This document shows, piece by piece, positions 1-9,192 of a stretch of 64,000 bases of DNA. The translations under genes were made by a program, and so were the position numbers. The DNA lies in NCBI RefSeq assembly GCF_001598235.1, contig NZ_BCYO01000001.1:124001-188000 (forward strand), read 5' to 3'. The notes below the pieces were generated by a model. The model was not told where the DNA came from. It searched no databases and was given only the letters and a program-made list of their open reading frames with translations. The stretch is from Polaromonas jejuensis NBRC 106434 (GTDB lineage Bacteria > Pseudomonadota > Gammaproteobacteria > Burkholderiales > Burkholderiaceae_C). How positions within the stretch are numbered: the stretch's first letter is position 1; each line of letters begins with the position of its first letter.

Positions 1-363
1 GACGTGTGGTTCAGCGAAGTGAGCCCGCGCCCTCACGACACCGGCCTGGTGACCCTGTGCACGCAGTGGCAAAACGAGTTCGAGCTGCATGCGCGCGCCA
101 TTCTGGGCCTGCCGGTCAACACCGCGCTAAAGAGCTCGGGCGCCAGCGCCGTGATTTATGGCGGCGTGGACGCCCAGGGCATCGTGTTTGACGGCGTGGC
201 CGAGGCCCTGCAAGTGCCCAATACCGACATTCGCCTGTTCGGCAAGCCCGAGAGCTTCGTCAAGCGCCGCATGGGCGTGGCGCTGGCCTTTGATGCCGAT
301 GTCGAGGTGGCGCGCACCCGGGCCAAACTGGCGGCGGCAAAAGTCAGGCCCCGGGTGGCCTGA
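1..363 (+). CDS. purT: Formate-dependent GAR transformylase PurT, C-terminal part (5' end outside window)
   Basis: The reading frame is open from the first base and ends at TGA, giving about 120 residues. The start [15 protein letters not shown] and the later IRLFGKPE and RRMGVALA blocks match the end of the ATP-grasp enzyme PurT, which makes formyl-GAR from GAR, formate and ATP in de novo purine synthesis in the cytoplasm. Only the last third or so of the usual ~390-400 residue protein is present because the window begins inside the gene. The tail is slightly basic and Ala-rich. The family call is firm. Confidence 0.93.
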   Translation, partial: DVWFSEVSPRPHDTGLVTLCTQWQNEFELHARAILGLPVNTALKSSGASAVIYGGVDAQGIVFDGVAEALQVPNTDIRLFGKPESFVKRRMGVALAFDADVEVARTRAKLAAAKVRPRVA

Positions 364-588
364 CCTCAGGCCGCCGGACCCAGGATTCATCCCGTCTGCC
401 GCCTGAAGGCCAAGTGGCGAGGCAGCTCAACTGAAAGTGACATCAAGTGCCCTTCAAATCGGGGAAAAATCGTCCTGACTCAAGGGCGCACTTTTTCACA
501 GTACCCCTTAAGCGACAGCGACCTGCCCTATATTGGCCGGTTAAATTGAATAAACTCATCTCAACCCATTTCAAACCAGAGGATCGCA

Positions 589-2826
589 ATGACAACCGGA
601 AAATCGAAAATCATTTACACGCTCACTGACGAGGCGCCGCTGCTGGCGACCCATTCCCTGCTGCCCGTCATCCGCACGTTCGCGGCACCGGCCGGCATTG
701 ACATCGTCGAGAGCGACATCTCGGTTGCGGCGCGGGTTCTGGCCGAATTCCCCGAGTTCCTCACCGATGCGCAGAAAGTGCCCGACACGCTGGCCGAGCT
801 GGGCCGCCTGACGCAGGACCCCGACACCAACATCATCAAGCTGCCCAACATCAGCGCCTCGGTGGGCCAGCTTGTGAGCGCCATCAAAGAGCTGCAGTCC
901 AAGGGTTTCAACATTCCCGACTACCCCGAAAGCCCCAAGACCGACGAGGAAAAGGCCATTCGCGCGCGCTATGCCCGGTGCATCGGCAGCGCCGTCAACC
1001 CGGTGCTGCGCGAAGGCAACTCGGATCGCCGCGCGCCCAAGGCCGTCAAGGAATACGCCCGCAAGAACCCGCACTCGATGGCCGAGTGGAGCCAGGCCTC
1101 GCGCACGCACGTCTCGCACATGCACCACGGCGACTTCTACCACGGCGAAAAGTCGCTGACGCTGGACAAGGCCCGCGATGTGAAGATGGAGCTGAGCACC
1201 AAGAGCGGCAAGACCATCGTGCTCAAGCCCAAGGTCTCGCTGCTGGCCGGCGAGATCATCGACAGCATGTTCATGAGCAAGAAGGCGCTGCTCGAGTTCT
1301 ACGAAAAGGAAATCGACGACGCCTTCAAGACCGGCGTGATGTTCTCGCTGCACGTCAAGGCCACGATGATGAAGGTCTCGCACCCCATCGTGTTCGGCCA
1401 CTGCGTGAAGATTTTCTACAAGGATGCCTTTGCCAAGCACGGCCAGTTGTTTGACGAGCTGGGCGTGAACGTGAACAACGGCATGGCCAACCTGTACGAG
1501 CGTATCTCCACCCTGCCGCAAAGCAAGCAGGACGAGATCAAGCGCGACCTGCATGCCTGCCACGAACACCGCCCGGAGCTCGCCATGGTGGACTCGGCCA
1601 AGGGCATCACCAACTTCCACTCGCCCAACGACATCATCGTGGACGCCTCCATGCCCGCGATGATCCGCAACGGCGGCAAGATGTGGGGCGCCGATGGACG
1701 CCTGAAGGACGTCAAGGCCGTGATGCCCGAATCGACCTTTGCCCGCATCTACCAGGAGATCATCAACTTCTGCAAGTGGCACGGCAACTTCGACCCCAAG
1801 ACCATGGGCACCGTGCCTAACGTGGGCCTGATGGCTCAGCAGGCCGAGGAATACGGCTCGCACGACAAGACCTTCGAGATCGCCGAAGACGGCGTGGCCA
1901 GCATCGTGGACATCGCCACCGGCGAAGTGCTGTTTTCCCAGAACGTCGAAGCCGGCGACATCTGGCGCATGTGCCAGGTCAAGGACGCACCGGTGCGCGA
2001 CTGGGTCAAGCTGGCCGTGACACGCGCGCGCAACTCGGGCATGCCGGCCGTGTTCTGGCTCGACCCCTACCGCCCGCATGAAAACGAGCTGATCAAGAAG
2101 GTCGAGTTGTACCTCAAGGACTACGACCTGGCCGGCCTCGACATCCAGATCATGTCGCAGGTGCGCGCCATGCGCTACACGCTGGAGCGCGTCATCCGCG
2201 GCCTGGACACGATCTCGGTGACCGGCAACATCCTGCGCGACTACCTGACCGACCTGTTCCCGATCATGGAGCTGGGCACCAGCGCCAAGATGCTGTCCAT
2301 CGTGCCCCTGATGGCAGGCGGCGGCATGTACGAAACCGGCGCCGGCGGCTCGGCGCCCAAGCATGTGCAGCAACTGGTGGAAGAAAACCACCTGCGCTGG
2401 GACTCGCTGGGCGAGTTCCTGGCGCTGGCCGTGTCGCTGGAAGACCTGGGGCTCAAGACCGGCAACGCCAAGGCAAACCTGCTGGCCAGGACGCTGGACG
2501 CCGCCACCGGCAAGCTGCTTGACAACAGCAAAGGCCCCAAGACCCGCACCGGCGAGCTGGACAACCGCGGCAGCCATTTCTACCTGGCCATGTACTGGGC
2601 GCAGGCGCTGGCTGAGCAGACGGAAGACAAGGAACTGCAGGCGCATTTCGCGCCGCTGGCCAAGGCGCTGACTGAGCAAGAGGCGCAGATCGTGGCCGAG
2701 TTCAATGCGGTGCAGGGCAAGCCGGCGGACATCGGCGGTTACTACCTGCTCGACACGGCGAAGGCCGAGGCCGTCATGCGCCCGAGCGCCACCTTCAATT
2801 CAGCATTGAGCGCGGCGCACCTCTAA
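589..2826 (+). CDS. icd: Isocitrate dehydrogenase [NADP+], monomeric type
   Basis: The 745-residue product has the length of the monomeric (IDH-II) family, not the ~420-residue dimeric one. It begins with [22 protein letters not shown] and contains [19 protein letters not shown] near residue 135, which is typical of the family's substrate-binding part, and [15 protein letters not shown] near residue 490. It converts isocitrate to 2-oxoglutarate with NADP+ in the TCA cycle, in the cytoplasm. The ATG follows an AGAGGATCGCA ribosome-binding region. The preceding 225 bp are non-coding and A/T-richer, so they probably hold the promoter, with TATATT at 529-534 as a weak -10 candidate. The gene stands alone and converges on ddpX. 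Confidence 0.96.
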   Translation: MTTGKSKIIYTLTDEAPLLATHSLLPVIRTFAAPAGIDIVESDISVAARVLAEFPEFLTDAQKVPDTLAELGRLTQDPDTNIIKLPNISASVGQLVSAIKELQSKGFNIPDYPESPKTDEEKAIRARYARCIGSAVNPVLREGNSDRRAPKAVKEYARKNPHSMAEWSQASRTHVSHMHHGDFYHGEKSLTLDKARDVKMELSTKSGKTIVLKPKVSLLAGEIIDSMFMSKKALLEFYEKEIDDAFKTGVMFSLHVKATMMKVSHPIVFGHCVKIFYKDAFAKHGQLFDELGVNVNNGMANLYERISTLPQSKQDEIKRDLHACHEHRPELAMVDSAKGITNFHSPNDIIVDASMPAMIRNGGKMWGADGRLKDVKAVMPESTFARIYQEIINFCKWHGNFDPKTMGTVPNVGLMAQQAEEYGSHDKTFEIAEDGVASIVDIATGEVLFSQNVEAGDIWRMCQVKDAPVRDWVKLAVTRARNSGMPAVFWLDPYRPHENELIKKVELYLKDYDLAGLDIQIMSQVRAMRYTLERVIRGLDTISVTGNILRDYLTDLFPIMELGTSAKMLSIVPLMAGGGMYETGAGGSAPKHVQQLVEENHLRWDSLGEFLALAVSLEDLGLKTGNAKANLLARTLDAATGKLLDNSKGPKTRTGELDNRGSHFYLAMYWAQALAEQTEDKELQAHFAPLAKALTEQEAQIVAEFNAVQGKPADIGGYYLLDTAKAEAVMRPSATFNSALSAAHL

Positions 2827-2836
2827 GCGTCAGGCT

Positions 2837-2868
2837 GTGCGGATCTGCGCGATGCGGCAGATCCGCAC
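2837..2868. terminator. Hairpin between convergent icd and ddpX
   Basis: A perfect 12-bp stem (GTGCGGATCTGC and its complement) with an 8-base loop lies 11 bp after the icd stop and in front of the ddpX stop. No T-run follows on either strand, so it is a strong hairpin but not a textbook intrinsic terminator. Its position suits bidirectional termination or 3'-end protection. Confidence 0.6.
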
Positions 2869-2914
2869 TGGCAGGGCCGCAAGGCCCAGGGAAATCCCCG
2901 GAAGCCGCGCCCGT

Positions 2915-3511
2915 CTAGAGGGCGCAGGCTTCGGCCGGCTTGCTGCCGGCTGGCACGCAGTTCATGAAGGCATGGCTGTCTATCAGCGGGAATTGCCCGG
3001 CGTCCGGCAACTGGTAGTGCCACCACTCATTGGGATGGTGCACAAAGCCCGCTTCCAGCATGATGGTGAGCAGGTACATGCGGTTGACCTGGATGGCCGC
3101 CGGCAGCGCCGCATGAAAATGGTGGGAAGCGGCGGTCATGGTGTCCACCGGCGTGCCCATGTCGAGCACCTGCCCGTCCGGGCCTGTCAGCGTCAGGTCG
3201 ACGGCGACGCCCCGCGTGTGGTTGGAGCCCTTGGCCGGGTCTGCGACATAGCCGGGAATGGGCGCGACGGCCCACAGTGCTTCCTGCGCCTCCTGCGGCC
3301 GGAATGCATCGAGGATTTTGAGCCGAAAGCCAAACCCCCGGGCGGCCGCGCTGGCCTTGCGCAGGCCCGCTTCAGCCTTGGGGTGCAAAAAGCACAGCGG
3401 GTGCTCGTAGATCACCTGGCCGGTGAAGTTGTCCTCGCCGGCGTAGATGAGATCAATTTCTACGTCGTGGGTGTGCTCGGTGATGAGCACGAGGGGGCGC
3501 TGGGTTTCCAT
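2915..3511 (-). CDS. ddpX: D-alanyl-D-alanine dipeptidase (M15D, DdpX/VanX-like)
   Basis: The 198-residue product has the zinc dipeptidase signatures: SNHTRGVAVDLTL holds the His and Asp zinc ligands, and HPNEWWHY holds the catalytic Glu and third ligand. LKILDAFRPQEAQ is the conserved Arg region. The family cleaves D-Ala-D-Ala; without vanH/vanA neighbours this copy is more likely for peptidoglycan recycling than glycopeptide resistance. I chose the ATG at 3511 (METQRPLV) because an AGGA lies just upstream. An in-frame ATG at 3547 would add 12 residues but has no ribosome-binding site. No signal peptide is seen, so it is probably cytoplasmic. It converges on icd and is not in an operon. Confidence 0.88.
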   Translation of the reverse strand: METQRPLVLITEHTHDVEIDLIYAGEDNFTGQVIYEHPLCFLHPKAEAGLRKASAAARGFGFRLKILDAFRPQEAQEALWAVAPIPGYVADPAKGSNHTRGVAVDLTLTGPDGQVLDMGTPVDTMTAASHHFHAALPAAIQVNRMYLLTIMLEAGFVHHPNEWWHYQLPDAGQFPLIDSHAFMNCVPAGSKPAEACAL

Positions 3512-3612
3512 AAATCCTGAGCGGTCATTTTTGCCAGAACCTGCCATTTAAACACGGACCGCGGCCATGCGAGGGGGGGGAGCGGCCGGGCGGGCATACG
3601 GTGCCTCGTGCG

Positions 3613-3640
3613 ATGATCATGGGCATCACAAACGATGATG
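3613..3640. promoter_or_regulatory. Candidate LysR operator upstream of the regulator gene
   Basis: Two overlapping dyads lie about 25-50 bp before the regulator start: ATGATCAT at 3613-3620, and CATCA-N7-TGATG at 3624-3640. The second resembles the ATCAC-N5-GTGAT dyad at 4622-4640 in front of the neighbouring operon, so both may be sites for the same regulator. This is inference from pattern only. Confidence 0.4.
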
Positions 3641-3665
3641 GTCAAGCCCCACCGAAGGAGTCTGC

Positions 3666-4598
3666 ATGGAACTGCGCCAACTGCGTTATCTGGTCCGGGT
3701 GATCGAGCTGGGCAGCATCAGCCGCGCGGCGCTGGACCTGGACATGGTGCAGTCGGCCCTGAGCCAGCAGATCAGCCGCCTGGAGGGCGAGCTGTCGACC
3801 CGCCTGCTGCAGCGCAGCCCCAAGGGCGTGGTGCCCACCGAGGCCGGCCTGGCGTTTTTCCGCGAGGCCCAGCTGGTGCTGCGCCATGTGGAGCAGGCCG
3901 CCCGCGCGGCGCAGCACTCGCGCCTGTCGGGCAGTGTCAGCGTGGGCATGGCGCCCACCACCGCCGCCGTGCTGGGCCTGCCATTGATGCGGGCCATGCG
4001 GGCGCGCTACCCGGATGTCCGCCTGCACATGGTGGAGAGTCTGTCGGGGCATCTCACGGCCATGCTCAACGCGCGCCAGCTGGATCTGGCCGTGCTGTTC
4101 AATACCCATGCCGGGCGCCGCTGGAGTGTGCTGCCCCTGCTCGAGGAAAAGCTGTATTTGATCCGGTCGCGCCAGGGGCTGGCGGGGAAGCCCGCCAGCC
4201 GCATCCGCGTGGCCCAGCTGGCCGGCATGCCCCTGATCCTGCCCACCGGCACGCATGGTTTGCGCAGCACGCTTGACAGCGCCTTTGCCCGGGCCAAATG
4301 CAAACCCACGCTGGTCGCCGAAATCGATTCCCTGGCCATGCTGATGGATGCGGTCGACAGCGGCCTGGGCTGCACGCTGCAACCCTGGGCGGCGGTGAGC
4401 CGTTTTGCCGATGCGCCCCAGCGCTTTCATCTGGCGCAAATCACCGACACGCTGGCGCACCGCAGCAACTCGCTGTGCAGCCTGTCCGACGACGAGCTGT
4501 CGCCGGCCGCCCTGGCGGCGCGCGTGGTGCTGGCGGACTGCGCGGCCGAGGCGGTGCGCTCGGGCCGTTGGGTCGGCGCACGGCTGGCCGCGGGCTGA
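3666..4598 (+). CDS. LysR-type transcriptional regulator, probable regulator of the tcu-like operon
   Basis: The 310-residue product has the usual LysR length. Residues 1-60 form the winged helix-turn-helix ([18 protein letters not shown], then [13 protein letters not shown]), followed by an effector-binding domain from about residue 90. The start follows GAAGGAGTCTGC, a good ribosome-binding site. It lies on the same strand directly before an SDR-Bug-tcuA-tcuB operon, in the position TcuR holds in tricarballylate clusters. Dyads of similar sequence occur before it and before the SDR gene, suggesting autoregulation and control of the operon. The effector is probably the tricarboxylate substrate, by context only. 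Confidence 0.85.
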   Translation: MELRQLRYLVRVIELGSISRAALDLDMVQSALSQQISRLEGELSTRLLQRSPKGVVPTEAGLAFFREAQLVLRHVEQAARAAQHSRLSGSVSVGMAPTTAAVLGLPLMRAMRARYPDVRLHMVESLSGHLTAMLNARQLDLAVLFNTHAGRRWSVLPLLEEKLYLIRSRQGLAGKPASRIRVAQLAGMPLILPTGTHGLRSTLDSAFARAKCKPTLVAEIDSLAMLMDAVDSGLGCTLQPWAAVSRFADAPQRFHLAQITDTLAHRSNSLCSLSDDELSPAALAARVVLADCAAEAVRSGRWVGARLAAG

Positions 4599-4621
4599 AA
4601 CGTGCCTGACCCGCCTGAACC

Positions 4622-4640
4622 CCATCACGTTTTGTGATGG
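4622..4640. promoter_or_regulatory. Dyad CCATCAC-N5-GTGATGG before the SDR-tcu operon
   Basis: A perfect 7-bp inverted repeat with a 5-base spacer lies between the regulator stop and the SDR start. Its core ATCAC-N5-GTGAT fits the T-N11-A shape of LysR sites and resembles the dyad at 3624-3640. It could also act as a small hairpin after the regulator gene, but no T-run follows. Confidence 0.5.
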
Positions 4641-4733
4641 CCCCATGCCATGCACCGCCTTCCGCGGGCCGCGCTTCAGCGCTAAATTGCAGCCTTCGAC
4701 GATTTCTACCCAAGGCCAAGAGGAGGCAACACG

Positions 4734-5489
4734 ATGGATTTGCAACTTGAAGGAAAAACCGCGCTGGTGACCGGCGCCAGCACCGGCATAGGCCGGGGCA
4801 TTGCGCTCGCGCTGGCTGCCGAGGGCGTCAGGCTGGCGATTTCGGCGCGCCGCACCGCCCTGCTCAACGAGGTCGCCGAAGAAATTGTCAGCCGCGGCGG
4901 CCATCGCCCGGTGGTCATTGAGTCCGACCTGTATGCCGAAGACGCCGCCAAAACCCTGACGGGTGCGGCCATGGCCGGGCTGGGTCATGTGGACATCCTG
5001 GTCAACAACGCGGGCGGCTCGCGCTCCTTCGCCGACCTGCATGTGGACGAAGACCGCTGGCAGGAAGCCATCACCCTCAACTTCCACCGGCCACGCCAGG
5101 TCGCCGATGCGTTGATCGACCAGATGATCGCGCGCAAATGGGGGCGCATCATCAACATCACCGGCAAGAGCGAGCCCGACCATGTCAATGGCGCCTTCTG
5201 CGCCAAGGCCGGCATTCACAGCTGGGCCAAGGGCCTGAGCCGCATGATCGGCAAGCATGGCATCACGGTCAACAGCATTCCGCCGGGCCGCATCCATTCG
5301 GAGCAGATTTTCCGCAACTACACGCCGGAGTACCGCCAGTGGCAGTGCGAAAACGAAATCCCCATGGGCCGCTATGGCGAGCCGGAAGACATGGCCAACC
5401 TGGTGTGTTTTTTATCGTCGCCACTGGCCAGCTACATCACCGGCGCGGTGATTCCGGTCGATGGCGGCCTGCGCCGCTACCAGTTCTAA
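4734..5489 (+). CDS. SDR-family protein lacking the canonical catalytic Tyr
   Basis: The 251-residue product is a short-chain dehydrogenase/reductase fold. TGASTGIGRGIAL at residues 12-24 is the Rossmann cofactor loop, NNAGG near 90 is the structural motif, and the C-terminal VIPVDGGL is typical. The usual YxxxK active site reads AFCAK (near residues 156-160), so the Lys is present but the Tyr position holds Ala. The usual catalytic Ser region reads NITGKSEP. It may be a divergent subfamily, an isomerase or dehydratase-like variant, or a non-reductase. The start follows AAGAGGAGGCAACACG, a strong ribosome-binding site. It heads the operon SDR-Bug-tcuA-tcuB, 56 bp before the Bug gene. Confidence 0.85.
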   Translation: MDLQLEGKTALVTGASTGIGRGIALALAAEGVRLAISARRTALLNEVAEEIVSRGGHRPVVIESDLYAEDAAKTLTGAAMAGLGHVDILVNNAGGSRSFADLHVDEDRWQEAITLNFHRPRQVADALIDQMIARKWGRIINITGKSEPDHVNGAFCAKAGIHSWAKGLSRMIGKHGITVNSIPPGRIHSEQIFRNYTPEYRQWQCENEIPMGRYGEPEDMANLVCFLSSPLASYITGAVIPVDGGLRRYQF

Positions 5490-5544
5490 CCACCAGGGTC
5501 CGCCAGAGATCCGTCCCCGCAAGGCCCTACCAGGAGACAGCCTC

Positions 5545-6537
5545 ATGATGAACGTTTCAATTTCCCGGCGTACCGTTTTGCAGGCTGCCGCCCTCGGTGC
5601 GTCGGTGCTGGCCTTGCCCGGGGCGCGCGCCCAGGCCGCATGGCCGTCCCGGGCCATCCGCTTTGTGGTGCCGTTTGCACCGGGAGGCACCTCGGAAATT
5701 GTCGCCCGCTCGGTGGCCGCCGAGCTCAGCAAGCAGCTGGGGCAAAGCGTGTATGTGGACAACAAGCCCGGCGGGGCGGGCACGGTGGCCATGCACGAGG
5801 TGGCGAGGTCGGCCCCGGACGGCCACACCCTCATCCTGGGCCATGTGGGCACGCTGGCCGTCAATCCCTACATGCTGAAGAACCAGCCCTATGACGTCAA
5901 CAAGGATTTCATCCCGGTGACCCTGCTCGCCAAGGTGCCCAACGTCTTTGTGATTCATCCCGATGTCCCGGCCAAAAACTTCGAGGAGTTTGTGGCCTAT
6001 GCCAAGAAGAATCCCGGCCGGCTCAATTACGGCTCGGCCGGCAATGCCAGCGCCGGCCACCTGGCCATGGAGTACTTGAAGCTGGTCACCGGCATGTTCA
6101 TCACGCACATTCCCTACCGCGGCACCGGCCCGCAATTGACCGATTTGCTGTCGGGCCGCACCCAGGCCTCGTCGGCGGGCCTGCCCGCCCTGAGCGCCTA
6201 CATCAAGAGCGGCAGGCTGCGCGCCATCGCCGTGGGGACCACGCAGCGCATCTCCGGCCTTCCCGATGTGCCCACCGTGGCCGAGATGGGGTTCAAGAAC
6301 TTTGAAACCTCGCAGTGGTACGGCATTCTGGCACCGGCCGGCACGCCCGCAGACGTGGTCAAGCGCCTGCAGGAAGAGTCGCTCAAGGCGCTGAAGTCAC
6401 CGGCGGTCACGGCCCGCTTCACCTCGGACAACGCGATCAGCGGCGGCGGGCCTTCCAGTGAATTCGCCTCTTTCATCGCGGGCGAGCAAAAAATCTGGAG
6501 CGACATCGTCAAGCGCGCCGGCATTCACGCCGATTGA
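5545..6537 (+). CDS. Bug-type tripartite tricarboxylate transporter receptor
   Basis: The 330-residue product is a periplasmic TctC/Bug binding protein. A Tat-like leader (SRRTVLQAAALGASVLALPG, ending near ARAQA) is followed by WPSRAIRFVVPFAPGG, the hallmark first strand of the family. YVDNKPGGAG and ITHIPYRGTGP are further family blocks. ATG 5545 follows CAGGAGACAG. No tctA/tctB membrane genes are nearby, as is common for Bug proteins, so it may be an orphan receptor or use distant TctAB subunits. Its place between the SDR and tcuA suggests it binds the tricarboxylate or a relative handled by this operon, where tcuC (an MFS transporter) would sit in Salmonella. Confidence 0.92.
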   Translation: MMNVSISRRTVLQAAALGASVLALPGARAQAAWPSRAIRFVVPFAPGGTSEIVARSVAAELSKQLGQSVYVDNKPGGAGTVAMHEVARSAPDGHTLILGHVGTLAVNPYMLKNQPYDVNKDFIPVTLLAKVPNVFVIHPDVPAKNFEEFVAYAKKNPGRLNYGSAGNASAGHLAMEYLKLVTGMFITHIPYRGTGPQLTDLLSGRTQASSAGLPALSAYIKSGRLRAIAVGTTQRISGLPDVPTVAEMGFKNFETSQWYGILAPAGTPADVVKRLQEESLKALKSPAVTARFTSDNAISGGGPSSEFASFIAGEQKIWSDIVKRAGIHAD

Positions 6538-6558
6538 CCAGCGACAGGAGTGATTGGC

Positions 6559-7965
6559 ATGGTGGATGTATTGGTCATCGGTGGCGGCAACGCCGCGCTG
6601 TGTGCCGCGCTGATGGCTCGCGAAGCCGGCGCCAGCGTGCTGCTGCTCGAAGCTGCGCCGCGTGAATGGCGCGGCGGCAACTCGCAGCACACGCGCAACC
6701 TGCGCTGCATGCATGAGGCGCCGCAGGATGTGCTGACCGAGGCCTATCCGGAGGAAGAGTACTGGCAGGACCTGCTCAAGGTCACCGGCGGGCAGACCAA
6801 CGAGCAGCTGGCCCGGCTGGCGATTCGCGAGTCCTCGCACTGCCGCGGCTGGATGCGCCAGCACGGCGTGCGCTTTCAGCCCTCGCTGTCGGGCACGCTG
6901 CACCTGTCGCGCACCAACGCGTTTTTCATGGGCGGCGGCAAGGCGCTGGTCAACGCTTACTACCGCAGTGCCGAGCGCCTGGGCGTGCAGATCCGCTATG
7001 AGTCACCGGTAGACCGTCTGGAATTGCGTGCCGGCCGTTTTGTGGCGGCGCACTGCGGTGCGGAGCGCATCGAGGCGCGGGCCTGTGTGGTCGCCAGCGG
7101 CGGCTTCGAGTCCAACCGCGAATGGTTGCGTGAGGCCTGGGGCCAGAACGAGGCCGGCGAATGGCCGGCCGACAACTTCGCCATCCGGGGCACGCGCTTC
7201 AACATGGGGGTGCTGCTGCGCGACCTGATCGCGCAGGGCGCCGACACCATCGGCGACCCGACGCAAAGCCACTCGGTGGCGATTGACGCACGCGCGCCGC
7301 TCTACGACGGCGGAATCTGCACCCGGGTGGACTGTGTCTCACTCGGTATCGTGGTGAACAAACACGCCCAGCGCTTTTACGACGAAGGCGAAGACTTCTG
7401 GCCCAAGCGCTACGCCATCTGGGGCCGGCTGGTGGCGCACCAGCCCGGGCAACTGGCGTATTCGGTGATTGACGCCAAGGCCATTGGCCGCTTCATGCCG
7501 CCGGTGTTTCCCGGCGAAAAAGCCGATTCGCTGGAGCAGCTGGCGCGCCAGCTGGGCCTGGACGAGCCGGCCTTTATGCGCACGGTGAAGGACTACAACG
7601 CGGCCTGCCGTGTCGGCAGCTTTGACCATGCGGTGCTGGACGATTGCCATACCGAGGGCTTGAGCCCTGCCAAGACGCACTGGGCCCGGCCTTTGGACAC
7701 CGCGCCGTTTTACGGTTACGCGCTAAAGCCCGGCATCACCTTCACCTACCTGGGCATGAAGGTCAATGAACAGGCCGCCGTGCATTTCGGCGGCCAGGCC
7801 AGTCCCAACCTGTTTGCCGCCGGCGAAATCATGGCGGGCAATGTGCTGGGCAAGGGCTACACCGCCGGGGTCGGCATGACGATTGGCACGGCGTTTGGCC
7901 GCATTGCCGGTGTGCAGGCTGCGCAGGCAGCTATCAAAAATGGAGCAAATTTTGCAACAGCTTGA
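6559..7965 (+). CDS. tcuA: FAD-dependent tricarballylate dehydrogenase TcuA
   Basis: The 468-residue flavoprotein belongs to the fumarate reductase/succinate dehydrogenase family. [20 protein letters not shown] is the N-terminal FAD-binding motif, and the C-terminal [18 protein letters not shown] closes the FAD domain. TcuA oxidises tricarballylate to cis-aconitate in the cytoplasm and passes electrons to TcuB. ATG 6559 is preferred because AGGAG lies 8 bases upstream; an in-frame GTG at 6550 overlaps that site. It follows the Bug gene by 21 bp. The last 11 residues ([11 protein letters not shown]) look like translated repeat sequence and overlap the tcuB start by 26 bp. Confidence 0.9.
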   Translation: MVDVLVIGGGNAALCAALMAREAGASVLLLEAAPREWRGGNSQHTRNLRCMHEAPQDVLTEAYPEEEYWQDLLKVTGGQTNEQLARLAIRESSHCRGWMRQHGVRFQPSLSGTLHLSRTNAFFMGGGKALVNAYYRSAERLGVQIRYESPVDRLELRAGRFVAAHCGAERIEARACVVASGGFESNREWLREAWGQNEAGEWPADNFAIRGTRFNMGVLLRDLIAQGADTIGDPTQSHSVAIDARAPLYDGGICTRVDCVSLGIVVNKHAQRFYDEGEDFWPKRYAIWGRLVAHQPGQLAYSVIDAKAIGRFMPPVFPGEKADSLEQLARQLGLDEPAFMRTVKDYNAACRVGSFDHAVLDDCHTEGLSPAKTHWARPLDTAPFYGYALKPGITFTYLGMKVNEQAAVHFGGQASPNLFAAGEIMAGNVLGKGYTAGVGMTIGTAFGRIAGVQAAQAAIKNGANFATA

Positions 7966-9112
7966 AGCCCTGACCCGCGACGCCCGCGCGCTGGCACTCG
8001 GCGAATTGGCGCTCACACCGTATGAGGCCGAAGTCGGCCGGCAGCTGCAGATCTGCAATGCCTGCCGCTACTGCGAGGGCTTCTGCGCCGTGTTCCCCGC
8101 CATGACGCGGCGCCTGGCGTTCGGCCAGGCCGACATCCACTACCTGGCCAACCTGTGCCACAACTGCGGGGCCTGCCTGCATGCCTGCCAGTACGCACCG
8201 CCGCACGAGTTTGCCGTCAGCGTGCCGCAGGCCATGGCCCAGGTGCGCGGCCAAACCTACGCCGACTACGCCTGGCCGCCCGCGCTGGGTGCTCTCTACA
8301 AGCGCAACGGCCTGACCGTGGCGCTGGCGCTGGCTGCCGGACTGGCGCTGTTCCTGGTGCTGGCGCTGGTGATGAACGGCACGCTCATTCACGCGCCGCT
8401 GGCCGGAAACTTCTACGCCATCTTTCCGCATAACCTGCTGGTGGCCATGTTTGCGCCGATTTTCCTGTTTGCCGCGCTGGCCCTGGGCCTGGGCGTGCGC
8501 AGGTTCTGGCGCGAAGTGTCGCCGGGGGATGCCCCGGGGGCTGCCGTGGCTGAGGCCGCCGGCAATGCCTTGCGCCTGAAATACCTGGACGGCGGGCACG
8601 GCGAGGGCTGCAACGACGCCGACGATGCATTCACGCTGTGGCGGCGGCGTTTTCACCACGCCACCTTCTACGGCTTCATGCTGTGCTTTGCCGCCACCTG
8701 CGTGGCCACCGTGTACCACTATGTGTTCAGGTGGTCCGCGTCCTACGGCCTCACCAGCCTGCCGGTGCTGCTGGGCACTGTCGGCGGCATAGGCCTGCTG
8801 GTCGGCCCGGCCGGGCTGTTGTGGCTCCATCTGCATCGCCATCCCCAGCAGGGTGACGCCGCGCAAAAGCCCATGGACCGGGGGTTTATCGGGCTGCTGT
8901 TCTTCACCAGCCTCACCGGCCTGGCCTTGCTGGCCGGGCGCGACACGGCGGCCATGGCCTTGCTGCTGGCGCTGCACCTGGGCGTGGTGATGGCGCTGTT
9001 TGCAACCCTGCCTTACGGCAAGTTCGCCCACGGCATCTACCGCTGCGCGGCGCTGCTGAAATGGGCGATTGAAAAGCGCCAGCCCAACCGCCTGCAGCTG
9101 GGCAGCGATTGA
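7940..9112 (+). CDS. tcuB: Tricarballylate/citrate utilisation protein TcuB (Fe-S membrane electron transfer)
   Basis: The 390-residue product has two cysteine clusters near the N-terminus ([15 protein letters not shown] and [16 protein letters not shown]) for iron-sulfur centres. About six hydrophobic helices follow, beginning with [20 protein letters not shown], and His residues that could ligate haem ([15 protein letters not shown]). TcuB reoxidises TcuA by passing electrons to the quinone pool. The ATG at 7940 lies inside tcuA and gives [14 protein letters not shown]; an upstream GTG-type start would run further into tcuA and is less likely. The start codon itself lies in a stretch resembling the dispersed AGCTATCAAAAA repeat. 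Confidence 0.9.
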   Translation: MEQILQQLEALTRDARALALGELALTPYEAEVGRQLQICNACRYCEGFCAVFPAMTRRLAFGQADIHYLANLCHNCGACLHACQYAPPHEFAVSVPQAMAQVRGQTYADYAWPPALGALYKRNGLTVALALAAGLALFLVLALVMNGTLIHAPLAGNFYAIFPHNLLVAMFAPIFLFAALALGLGVRRFWREVSPGDAPGAAVAEAAGNALRLKYLDGGHGEGCNDADDAFTLWRRRFHHATFYGFMLCFAATCVATVYHYVFRWSASYGLTSLPVLLGTVGGIGLLVGPAGLLWLHLHRHPQQGDAAQKPMDRGFIGLLFFTSLTGLALLAGRDTAAMALLLALHLGVVMALFATLPYGKFAHGIYRCAALLKWAIEKRQPNRLQLGSD

Positions 9113-9127
9113 GTTTTTAAGAGGAAA

Positions 9128-9179
9128 GTGCCTCTGGCCCAGAAGCGGCGGTCGCTGCCAGCTATACAAAATATAGCGG
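9128..9179. repeat. Dispersed comamonad-type small repeat, copy at tcuB/amn junction
   Basis: The segment runs from GTGCCTCTGGCCCAG to AGCTATACAAAATATAGCGG. The right half is a palindrome with arms GCTATA/TATAGC. It shares layout with copies near 22.8, 24.3, 29.3, 32.1 and 37.4 kb: an aaaa/ggcyc block, a g-rich cgggcg block, then the AGCTAT-type palindrome. It fills the gap between convergent tcuB and amn. Confidence 0.6.
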
Positions 9180-9192
9180 CATGGCCGAGTGC

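Noticed and set aside
571..2679. 702-codon open frame on the minus strand opposite icd
   Set aside because: It is rich in Gly, Ala, His, Val and Arg as expected for the antisense of a GC-rich gene, has no recognisable domain, and icd on the plus strand is certain.
2915..3511. Glycopeptide-resistance vanX
   Set aside because: No vanH, vanA or vanRS genes are nearby; chromosomal DdpX-type dipeptidases are common in Gram-negative bacteria.
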